Part shown: positions 1 to 5,282 of the stretch, piece by piece
How positions within the stretch are numbered: the stretch's first letter is position 1
Layout of the letters: each line of letters starts with the position of its first letter
Source: Spirochaetia bacterium
Lineage (GTDB): Bacteria; Spirochaetota; Spirochaetia; Treponematales; Treponemataceae
DNA: 14,025 nt
Reading direction: 5' to 3'
Assembly: GCA_900769325.1 (NCBI GenBank)
Contig: CAAGGF010000021.1
Span: 1-14,025, forward strand
The notes under the pieces: model-generated
What the model was told of the DNA's origin: nothing
The model's database searches: none
The model's input: the letters and a program-made list of their open reading frames with translations, nothing else
Translations under genes and position numbers: made by a program

Positions 1-102
1 ATAGTGGAGAGGCAATACCCGTTCCCATCCCGAACACGGAAGTCAAGCTCTCTAACGCCGATGATACTGCCTTTGTGGTGGGAAAGTAGGTAGCTGCCAG
101 AC
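1..102 (+). rRNA. rrf: 5S ribosomal RNA, 5'-truncated by window edge
   Basis: This is the 3' part of the 5S rRNA of the large ribosomal subunit. The region with CCCGTTCCCATCCCGAACAC followed by GGAAGTCAAGC is the conserved loop B/helix III segment, and GGTGGGAAAGTAGG near 77-90 is the usual helix IV/V end. The RNA closes with GCTGCCAGAC (93-102), the 3' arm of terminal helix I. The matching 5' arm, expected to read about GTCTGGCAGC, lies just left of the window, so only about a dozen 5' bases are missing. Eight T follow at 103-110. It is presumably the last gene of an rRNA operon. The identification rests on the conserved core and is secure; the exact mature 3' end is inferred from helix I. 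Confidence 0.97.
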
Positions 103-110
103 TTTTTTTT
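93..110 (+). terminator. 5S helix I 3' arm plus T8 tract
   Basis: GCTGCCAGAC at 93-102, the 3' arm of 5S terminal helix I, is followed directly by eight T (103-110). Helix I formed with the 5' arm (outside the window) plus the U tract would resemble an intrinsic terminator at the end of the rRNA operon. The same arrangement recurs after four downstream repeat units, so termination may happen at several successive points. Termination itself is inferred. Confidence 0.5.
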
Positions 111-227
111 ATTTAACGAGAATTTGTAGTGGTGGGAAAGTGAGGATGCGAGCCGAAAGGCAAAATTGCGACAGCAATTTTAGCAGACTCGCTAGGCAAC
201 GAAGGTTTCCAGCGGTAGCTGCCAGAC
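103..227 (+). repeat. Divergent first repeat unit (split 5S 3'-half duplicate)
   Basis: This unit ends in GGTAGCTGCCAGAC (214-227) plus T8, like the real 5S, but has no 5' helix arm. GTGGTGGGAAAGT at 129-141 exactly repeats 5S positions 75-87. In the 5S the helix arm follows at once, whereas here about 72 bp are inserted between the two parts. The insert contains GCGAG (148-152) that can pair with CTCGC (188-192). Inside it is a perfect 8-bp hairpin, AAAATTGC (162-169) with GCAATTTT (174-181), loop GACA. The GCGACAGC apex is the reverse complement of GCTGTCGC in units 1 and 2. It reads as a partial 5S duplicate carrying an inserted hairpin module. Confidence 0.75.
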
Positions 228-259
228 TTTTTTTTCTTTAAATAAAATTTTTACAGGGT

Positions 260-384
260 GCTGGCAGCCACCTACGGTGTAAACTGCATAGACGGTTTAC
301 GAGTGTAAGGAGGTAAATCCTAAAAAATTGTGCTGTCGCACGATTTTTTTTAACGGATTTGCTATTAGGCACAAGCTGCCAGAC
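260..384 (+). repeat. 5S-ended repeat unit 1 (best preserved), putative structured RNA
   Basis: The ends CTGGCAGC (261-268) and GCTGCCAG (375-382) are perfectly complementary. Inside are two arms. Arm 1 pairs CCTAC (271-275) with GTAAGG (305-310, one bulged A) and GTAAAC (279-284) with GTTTAC (295-300). Arm 2 pairs GTAAATCC (313-320) with GGATTTGC (355-362, one G-U), then a 12-bp stem 322-333 with 338-349 around a TGTC loop. Together this is a closing helix plus two arms, the same overall plan as 5S rRNA, at about 125 nt. Whether it is transcribed cannot be told from sequence; read-through from the rRNA operon is the simplest route. AGGAGG at 308-313 is not followed by a convincing reading frame. 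Confidence 0.8.
330..351 (+). terminator. Terminator-like hairpin inside repeat unit 1
   Basis: GTGC (330-333), loop TGTC, then GCAC (338-341) form a compact stem that extends with TT/GA and A-T pairs to 12 bp. It is followed by eight T (344-351), some of which would pair with the upstream A run. This has the form of a rho-independent terminator. It recurs in unit 2 (around 487-508) and, weakened by loop-closing changes, in unit 3 (around 646-668). Confidence 0.5.
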
Positions 385-392
385 TTTTTTTT
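375..392 (+). terminator. Repeat-end helix arm plus T8 tract (unit 1)
   Basis: GCTGCCAG (375-382), then AC, then eight T (385-392). It can pair either with CTGGCAGC at the start of its own unit (261-268) or with the identical sequence starting the next unit (417-424) across an AT-rich loop. The first pairing gives a terminator-like helix followed by U8. Comparable T runs follow the first divergent unit (228-235), unit 2 (542-550) and unit 3 (702-709). Confidence 0.4.
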
Positions 393-415
393 CTTTAAAT
401 AAATTTTTTCAAGGA

Positions 416-541
416 GCTGGCAGCAACCTACGGCGTAAACTGCATAGACGGTTTACGAGTGTAAGGAGGTAAAGCCTAAAAAATTGTGCTGTCGCACGAT
501 TTTTTTTTAACGGATTTGCTATTAGACACAAGCTACCAGAC
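416..541 (+). repeat. 5S-ended repeat unit 2
   Basis: This is a near copy of unit 1. The 5' arm CTGGCAGC (417-424) is intact, but the 3' arm reads GCTACCAG (532-539), leaving one A-C mismatch in the closing helix. The GTAAAC/GTTTAC hairpin and the TTGTGCTGTCGCACGA stem are retained. In arm 2, GTAAAGCC replaces GTAAATCC, adding a mismatch. The unit is followed by nine T. The uncompensated changes argue against strict selection on pairing in this copy. Confidence 0.8.
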
Positions 542-574
542 TTTTTTTTTCTTTAAATAAATTTTTTTCAGGGT

Positions 575-701
575 GCTGGCAACAACCTATGGCGTAAACT
601 GCATAGACGGTTTACGAGTGTAAGGGGGAGAAAATCCTAAAAAATTGTGGTGTTGCACGATTTTTTTTAACGGATTTGCTATTGAGCACAAGCTGCCAGA
701 C
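575..701 (+). repeat. 5S-ended repeat unit 3
   Basis: A copy of units 1 and 2 with more changes. The 5' arm is CTGGCAAC (576-583) while the 3' arm is the consensus GCTGCCAG (692-699), giving one A-C mismatch. GTAAAC/GTTTAC is kept. GGGGGAGAAAATCC replaces GGAGGTAAATCC. The inner hairpin reads TTGTGGTGTTGCACGA, which loses the loop-closing pair. Eight T follow (702-709). Confidence 0.75.
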
Positions 702-732
702 TTTTTTTTGTTTAAATGATTTATTTTTAGTA

Positions 733-812
733 GCTGGCAGCAACCTACATCGAAAAATGTACACCGTTTTATAAGTGTAACAAAAAAAATTATAAAAAAT
801 TGTGTGTTGGAG
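733..812 (+). repeat. Decayed terminal repeat unit 4
   Basis: It begins with an intact 5' arm and flank (CTGGCAGCAACCTAC, 734-748), then loses similarity; only short pieces such as AAGTGTAA (773-780) and AAAAAATTGTG (794-804) match the other units. There is no 3' helix arm. The remnant forms the 5' leader of the alkylation-repair gene and supplies the sequence just before its ribosome binding site (GGAG, 809-812). Confidence 0.65.
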
Positions 813-819
813 TTGAGAA

Positions 820-1536
820 ATGAAAGTAATTATTGATGAATTGTTTAGAAATCAGGATAGTGAGTATAAAAAATTTCAGGAGAAATTGATTCCGTCTGTG
901 GAGGCGGATAAAATTATTGGGGTAAAAACGCCTTGTCTTCGGTTAATTGCAAAAACACTTTTTAAGGAACATGAATATAGTGATTTTCTTTTAGAACTTC
1001 CTCATAGATATTTTGAAGAAAATCAAATTCACGGATTTATTCTTTCTTTGATTACGGATTGTGATTTTCTTATTGCTGAATTAGAAAATTTTTTTCCGTA
1101 TATTGATAATTGGGCAACTTGCGATCAGATTTCTCCGAGAATTTTTCAAAAAAATAAAGAAAAAATTCTTCCTAAAATTGTAGAATGGTGTAATTCAGGG
1201 GATGATGAAGAGTATAAAGTTCGGTTTGCAATTAGAATGATGATGAATTATTTTCTGGATTCTGACTTTTCGGAAGATAAATTACTTATGATTTCAAATA
1301 TAAAAAGCGAAAAGTATTATGTTCAGATGATGATTGCATGGTTTTTTGCAACTGCTTTAGCAAAACAATATTCTTCTGCACTGAAAATTATACAACAGCA
1401 AAAACTTGAGCCGTGGACTCATAATAAGGCTATTCAGAAAGCGCTTGAAAGTTTTCGTGTATCAGATGAGCATAAGAATGAGCTTCGGAATCTGAAAATT
1501 CAGGGAGATTTTAAGAAATTCTCTTTTAAAAACTGA
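820..1536 (+). CDS. AlkD-like DNA alkylation repair protein
   Basis: A 238-residue all-helical protein of the DNA alkylation repair (AlkD, HEAT-like repeat) family, which binds damaged duplex DNA and, in characterised members, removes alkylated purines as a glycosylase. Length and the family pattern match: NWATCDQISPR (97-107) supplies the W98-x3-D102 pair expected in the active-site region, and RFAIRMMM (135-142) supplies the conserved arginine segment. W174 and W199 lie in later helices. No signal peptide or membrane segment is present. The ATG has a good GGAG ribosome site at 809-812, 7 nt upstream. The leader is the decayed end of the repeat array; no convincing promoter was found, so the gene may have a weak promoter within the array. 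The 3' end converges on the UMP kinase gene with a 25-bp gap. Which alkylation lesions it acts on cannot be read from the sequence. Confidence 0.9.
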   Translation: MKVIIDELFRNQDSEYKKFQEKLIPSVEADKIIGVKTPCLRLIAKTLFKEHEYSDFLLELPHRYFEENQIHGFILSLITDCDFLIAELENFFPYIDNWATCDQISPRIFQKNKEKILPKIVEWCNSGDDEEYKVRFAIRMMMNYFLDSDFSEDKLLMISNIKSEKYYVQMMIAWFFATALAKQYSSALKIIQQQKLEPWTHNKAIQKALESFRVSDEHKNELRNLKIQGDFKKFSFKN

Positions 1537-1549
1537 AATTTTCAGATTC
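1488..1549. repeat. 13-bp perfect inverted repeat at convergent gene ends
   Basis: GAATCTGAAAATT (1488-1500) and AATTTTCAGATTC (1537-1549) are perfect reverse complements separated by 36 bp. The left arm lies inside the last codons of the alkylation-repair gene; the right arm begins directly after its stop codon and ends 12 bp before the stop of the converging UMP kinase gene. No T run follows on either strand, so it is not a classical intrinsic terminator. It could cap both convergent transcripts against exonucleases or assist termination; this role is inferred. Confidence 0.6.
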
Positions 1550-1561
1550 GTCGTTTGAATG

Positions 1562-2260
1562 TTATACGCCGATTTTTGTTCCTGTGAACGGTTTGTCGTT
1601 CAGAATGTTCTTGATATTTTCGATGTTTTTCCCGCCAGCACAGATTACGGTCATATTGCATTCATCAGCTTTTTTTGATGCGATTGGGTCAAAAGGACAG
1701 TTTTTTCCGGGTGTCCATTCATCGCCTACCATTTTTCTGAAATCTTTCCATGAAATTGAATCAATTGGTTTTGCATCTGGATTTTTTCTTGGGTCGTCAG
1801 TGTAGACTTTTTCGATGTTTGAAAGGTTTACAACTGTTTTTGCGTTAAATTTTTCAGCAAGAAGAACTGCATCGTTGTCAGTTGAAAAACCTGGTTTCCA
1901 GCCGGCTGCGACAAGAATTCTTCCTGAGAAATTTATGTTTTCTGTAGGATTGTACACAACATCATTTTCACACAATGAACCGAAAGCGGCTTTTACAAGT
2001 TGTGCATTAAGCCGGGTCGCCATAATTCCAATCCAGTCAGCATCGTTTTGAATGGAGATGGAATCTGTTTTCTGGCAGATATCGGAATATGCATTCTGAT
2101 AAACTCGTGCAGGAGAGCCTCCGCCAATTACTAAGATAAGTTTTCGTTCATTGTCTTGTGAAAGCCATTCTTTTACCATAATGATGAACTTAGAAAGAAA
2201 ATCCGTGTCTGGATTACCAGGGACTACGATTGAACCGCCAACTGAAAGAACTTTAGTCAT
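1562..2260 (-). CDS. pyrH: UMP kinase, archaeal/spirochaete type
   Basis: A 232-residue amino-acid-kinase-family enzyme that phosphorylates UMP to UDP in pyrimidine nucleotide synthesis, cytoplasmic. Visible motifs are the N-terminal strand and glycine loop KVLSVGGSIV (3-12), the VIGGGSPARVY segment (44-54), the nucleotide-binding VYTDDPRKNPDAK (152-164) and FDPIASKKA (190-198). The N terminus resembles the archaeal/spirochaete subgroup rather than the usual bacterial PyrH, which is known to be GTP-regulated. The frame is open further upstream to 2344, but ATG at 2260 is chosen: it starts at the conserved beta strand, has TGGAGGAA (GGAGG at 2265-2269) just upstream, and avoids overlap with the preceding gene. 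It is the last gene of the sigma-factor run, 50 bp after the transglutaminase-like gene. Another amino-acid kinase is possible but less likely. Confidence 0.88.
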   Translation of the reverse strand: MTKVLSVGGSIVVPGNPDTDFLSKFIIMVKEWLSQDNERKLILVIGGGSPARVYQNAYSDICQKTDSISIQNDADWIGIMATRLNAQLVKAAFGSLCENDVVYNPTENINFSGRILVAAGWKPGFSTDNDAVLLAEKFNAKTVVNLSNIEKVYTDDPRKNPDAKPIDSISWKDFRKMVGDEWTPGKNCPFDPIASKKADECNMTVICAGGKNIENIKNILNDKPFTGTKIGV

Positions 2261-2310
2261 TTTTCCTCCAAAAATTTTAACGCCATTTAAGGCAATTTTT
2301 ATTCGTACGG

Positions 2311-4032
2311 TTAGTATACGCCGATTATTACTGGATCTGCCCAATATGAAGAATATTTTATTTTTTCACCTGAGGCTTCTTCCCAGATTGATTGTAGTGC
2401 AAATGTTCTTGGTCTGTAAACTGTTTTGTTGTTTGAAAACCCTGCTTTTATATCGTTAAATCCCCGTGAAAATGTGATGTGCTGTGCATCGAGGTTTCCA
2501 AAGTAAAATTCTTTTACATTGATGTCTTTTACCCAAGTTTGATAAGGAAGTCCTGCTGCAATTGCAATATCACACGGAATCCAGCCGACATTTTCTATGT
2601 AAAATTCTGTCCACCAGTGATTCTGTGATTTTAGGTTTGGATTGATTAAAATTCCGCTGTCTGTCAATGCCGGAATCCTTGCGGCCCTTAGAAGCGAAGT
2701 AAAGCAGACTGCAAAATCGTAGGCATCTCCTGTTTTTGTGTTTAAAATATCGAGAGAAGATGTTTTACCGGATCTTGTTTGTGAAAGAAGCGTAAAATTA
2801 TTGAGCATGTAATTGTAAATAAGTTTTGCTTTTGTGTATGGATTTTTTTCTTTTCCGGTGATTTTCTTTGCAAGGGAAATTATTTTTTCATCGTCGCAAG
2901 GCGTAATGTAGTCAGATTCCAGTGCGTATTCAAGGTAATTCAGCGTGTCAGGCGTATAATTTTCAACTTGTGATTCTGTAACTGATGAGAGTGTTTCATA
3001 GGTGGTTACAGCGAAATTCTGTGAAAATTTCTTTTTTTGAATTGAAGAGCGTTCAGATGATGTCTGATGAATGACAGTGTGTTGAAAATCATGAATTACA
3101 GGTTCAGGTGAAAATTCTATCATATTGACTTCCGGCTGTGAAACTGAAATGATCGGGCGAGGGCAGCGGATGATTATTGAAGAATTTTTATCTGTAGAAG
3201 AATCTACGATGTCGACTTCAACTTTTACTACATAAGTTTTAGGCGAAATGAATTTTTTTGTTCCTGTTTTTGAATTTAATTTTATGTTGTAGGAAGGAGA
3301 AAGACCTTTTAATGTTTCTACATAGATTTTTCCCGAAGCGGCTCCGTCTGGAATGCGCACCTGAATTTCTGAGTCTGACCAGTAGATATAGTCTGAATTG
3401 TCTTCGTCTGCAAAAATATATGAATTTTCCTGCGGCTGTTTTTTTTCGTCTTTTTTGGAATTTTTATCAGGATTGTCCCGTTCGCATGAAAAATATACTT
3501 TTGATTTTTCGCGTGTATGTCCGAAGTTTTTGCCAAAAAGCTTTAATATTTTGCCGATTCCTATTTTAGAATTTTCTGATGATGATAATATTTGCGGAAT
3601 CTGGCTTATTAAATTTTCTTTGTTTTCGCGGGGAAGAAATGCAGCATTTGCAAAGAATTTGGGATTTGATTTTGTGTCTTTGTTTCCGACATATACAAGC
3701 CCGTCCTGAATGTTTGGCGGAAGAATGAGTTTGATTTCTTCGTTTTTCCATGAGAGAATCGAACTTGCAGTCAGCCTGTTTCTTCCGTTGTTGCCTTCAA
3801 ATTCTACATAATTTGTGTCTTTTGATGAACCGAAATTTTCACCTTTTATAACGATTAAGTCTCCAGGCGAGCCGGTTGAAGGAGTAAGGGATGAAATTTT
3901 AGGTTCAGGTTTTGTTTTAAAACTTAATATAATTGAAAATGCAATAATTATTGCAAGAAAAAGAAATCCTGTTATCCAGCGGAGCACAGGAAATTTTCTG
4001 AAGAAATAATTTAATGGTTGAGTCTGATTCAC
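2311..4032 (-). CDS. Membrane-anchored IPT-domain / transglutaminase-like protein
   Basis: A 573-residue protein with one N-terminal transmembrane segment (about 19-37), so most of it lies outside the cytoplasm. Residues about 44-130 form an IPT/TIG immunoglobulin-like domain (ISSLTPSTGSPGDLIVIKG; NFG at 66-68). Residues about 142-250 look like a second, interrupted IPT domain (LKLFGKNFG) containing a charged low-complexity insert (about 185-203). The C-terminal part (about 383-500) is a transglutaminase-like cysteine-protease fold with a visible triad: C443 in FAVCFTSLLRAARIP, H472 in NHWWTEFYI and D488 in GWIPCD. In the family this fold can cleave or crosslink proteins; the substrate is unknown. 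The start is GTG, overlapping the TGA stop of the anti-sigma gene (4029-4032), with AAGGA 8 nt upstream, so translation is probably coupled. Its place in a sigma/anti-sigma operon suggests an envelope-sensing or envelope-maintenance role. Confidence 0.82.
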   Translation of the reverse strand: MNQTQPLNYFFRKFPVLRWITGFLFLAIIIAFSIILSFKTKPEPKISSLTPSTGSPGDLIVIKGENFGSSKDTNYVEFEGNNGRNRLTASSILSWKNEEIKLILPPNIQDGLVYVGNKDTKSNPKFFANAAFLPRENKENLISQIPQILSSSENSKIGIGKILKLFGKNFGHTREKSKVYFSCERDNPDKNSKKDEKKQPQENSYIFADEDNSDYIYWSDSEIQVRIPDGAASGKIYVETLKGLSPSYNIKLNSKTGTKKFISPKTYVVKVEVDIVDSSTDKNSSIIIRCPRPIISVSQPEVNMIEFSPEPVIHDFQHTVIHQTSSERSSIQKKKFSQNFAVTTYETLSSVTESQVENYTPDTLNYLEYALESDYITPCDDEKIISLAKKITGKEKNPYTKAKLIYNYMLNNFTLLSQTRSGKTSSLDILNTKTGDAYDFAVCFTSLLRAARIPALTDSGILINPNLKSQNHWWTEFYIENVGWIPCDIAIAAGLPYQTWVKDINVKEFYFGNLDAQHITFSRGFNDIKAGFSNNKTVYRPRTFALQSIWEEASGEKIKYSSYWADPVIIGVY

Positions 4033-4679
4033 CGTAGATATCCTTGGAAGAACGCCTGAGGCAGTTTTATCTCCATAGTTTTTTGTTCCTGACCCATGAT
4101 GTCCGGGACTTTAATCTGAATTGTGATGTTGTTTTCAGAATTAAAATTTGGACGGAACACTTCAACATCTTTTAAATTTGAAGAAGGTGCCATATTCACA
4201 TTTTGGGCAAGATCGTTATAAAGATTACCATTAATTACGACATTTTGTGAAGACAGCGGAGTGTTTTGCGGGCGTTCAATTGGCGTTATTTTTGCAAAAT
4301 TTTGAGGATTTTCAGATTTTTGACCTGCTTTTTCTGTAAACTGAACAGGAAGAATTACGGCGGCAAAAACTGCAGCAGCCAGTGCAAACGGAATTATATA
4401 GTTTGTAAACGGAACATTCTTTTTTGTTTTTAAATCTGTGTTTTTTGAATAGTGGAGTTTTGTTTGAAGCCTTTCAAAACTTGTGTCGAGGAAAATGCTG
4501 TCAAGGTGGATGTTTTGTGAGTCAGATTGCAAGACAAGATGACTTTTTTTGAGTGCATTCAGTTTTGCCTCGCATTTTGGGCAGATTTTTAAATGCTGTT
4601 CGTATTGTTGCATGTAAACAGGCGGAAGTTCGTTGTCTAAATAAATGGAATGAATATCGTCAGTTGGGCAGGAACTCAT
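4029..4679 (-). CDS. Zinc-finger anti-sigma factor, single-pass membrane protein
   Basis: A 216-residue membrane protein that probably holds the adjacent ECF sigma factor inactive. The N-terminal cytoplasmic part has the zinc-binding anti-sigma signature: C4, the YLDNELPP segment (13-20) and H29-x3-C33-x2-C36 (HLKICPKC). One transmembrane helix lies at about 93-113 (the IIPFALAAAVFAAVILPV segment), followed by a polar extracytoplasmic region of about 100 residues with no recognised domain. An ATG at 4685 also opens the frame, but the AGGAG at 4686-4690 abuts it; the ATG at 4679 has proper 6-nt spacing and is preferred. The gene begins inside the end of the sigma gene (20-bp overlap) and its stop overlaps the start of the transglutaminase-like gene, so expression of all three is probably coupled. 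The signal it senses cannot be inferred. Confidence 0.88.
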   Translation of the reverse strand: MSSCPTDDIHSIYLDNELPPVYMQQYEQHLKICPKCEAKLNALKKSHLVLQSDSQNIHLDSIFLDTSFERLQTKLHYSKNTDLKTKKNVPFTNYIIPFALAAAVFAAVILPVQFTEKAGQKSENPQNFAKITPIERPQNTPLSSQNVVINGNLYNDLAQNVNMAPSSNLKDVEVFRPNFNSENNITIQIKVPDIMGQEQKTMEIKLPQAFFQGYLR

Positions 4680-5214
4680 TTTCATCTCCTAATATTTGTT
4701 CAAGTTGTTTTCTGGCTCTAAAAATTCTTACTTTTACATTTCCTTCTGAAATTCCAAGAATTTTCCCGATGTCTTTGTAGTTTAAATCGCTGTATTCTTT
4801 TAGGATGAGTACTTCTTTTAGTTTTTTGGGAAGTTTATCAAGTGCATTTCTTGCATCATTGATAATTTCTGACTGAAGAAGTTCTGTTTCACCTGAAAGA
4901 ACCTGTCTGTGATCTTCGTACAAGGCTTTCTGGTAGGCCTTGCGTTCACGGTTTTTGCGTTTAACATAATTTAGGGAAGCGTTTTTGACTACTCTGATTA
5001 ACCAGAATTTTGCATCATTTATTGTAGGAAATTTAAGTTGTTTTTCGTTTGCCTTTATCAGAGAATCATGAGCTAAATCTTCTGCAGCTTCTTCGTCGTT
5101 TACAATGCGGAAGGAAATTCTGTAAAGCATCTGCATAGTTTCTTCATAGATTTTTCTGAAATCTAAAGGATTTGATGCGTCTAATGGTTTTGCTTCGTCT
5201 AACTCGCTTTCCAT
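4660..5214 (-). CDS. ECF-family (sigma-24/RpoE-like) RNA polymerase sigma factor
   Basis: A 184-residue group 4 sigma factor that directs RNA polymerase to its own promoter class. Sigma region 2 covers about 23-89 (ISFRIVNDEEAAEDLAHDSL at 33-52, then WLIRVVKNASLNYVKRK at 71-87). Region 4 covers about 122-172: LPKKLKEVLILKEYSDLNY then the helix-turn-helix DIGKILGISEGNVKVRIFRA. There is no region 3, as expected for ECF factors. About 20 extra residues precede region 2. The gene lies 68 bp after cysS on the same strand, so it may be co-transcribed with it; no clear ribosome site or canonical promoter was found in that gap. The 3' end overlaps the anti-sigma gene. T. pallidum has a comparable factor (TP0092, recalled and not checked). 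ECF operons are often self-regulated; I did not find a convincing autoregulatory promoter. Confidence 0.93.
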   Translation of the reverse strand: MESELDEAKPLDASNPLDFRKIYEETMQMLYRISFRIVNDEEAAEDLAHDSLIKANEKQLKFPTINDAKFWLIRVVKNASLNYVKRKNRERKAYQKALYEDHRQVLSGETELLQSEIINDARNALDKLPKKLKEVLILKEYSDLNYKDIGKILGISEGNVKVRIFRARKQLEQILGDENEFLPN

Positions 5215-5282
5215 AAAATAATAACCACTTTTAAATAAAAAAGTTACACAGCATTTTTAAAGAAATTTAAAAATTTGAGTAA

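Larger units (their letters stand above)
103..812 (+). repeat. Tandem array of 5S-rRNA-ended structured repeats
   Basis: No protein gene is seen in this stretch. It holds a tandem array in which the block AGCTGCCAGAC plus a T run recurs at 92, 217, 374, 531 (one change) and 691. The block CTGGCAGC recurs at 261, 417, 576 (CTGGCAAC) and 734. The spacing is 156-160 bp for the regular units. The two blocks are complementary and match the arms of 5S rRNA helix I, so each unit has 5S-like ends around an unrelated interior. Between units lies an AT-rich spacer of about 30 bp (TTTCTTTAAATAAATTTTTT type). The array starts at the T run after the real 5S gene and ends in the leader of the next gene. 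Its origin from 5S ends is inferred from the shared terminal sequence and position; its function is unknown. Confidence 0.9.

Noticed and set aside
308..400. Small peptide genes in the repeats (AGGAGG followed by TTG)
   Set aside because: The spacing to TTG is 13 nt, the period is not a multiple of three, and the frames run through poly-T tracts; nothing suggests coding selection.
103..812. CRISPR array
   Set aside because: The repeats are about 125 nt with nearly identical AT-rich spacers of about 30 bp rather than short repeats with unique spacers, and no cas gene is present.
2261..2344. N-terminal extension of the UMP kinase
   Set aside because: The extra 28 residues do not fit the family, overlap the end of the previous gene, and lack the GGAGG site that precedes the ATG at 2260.
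3318..3751. Open frames on both strands within the IPT/transglutaminase gene
   Set aside because: They are composition-driven shadows of the real gene, with no ribosome sites or family resemblance.
5215..5282. ECF-type autoregulatory promoter before the sigma gene
   Set aside because: Only AT-rich sequence is present; TATTAT at 5223-5218 would start transcription at or inside the start codon, and no convincing -35 pairs with it.
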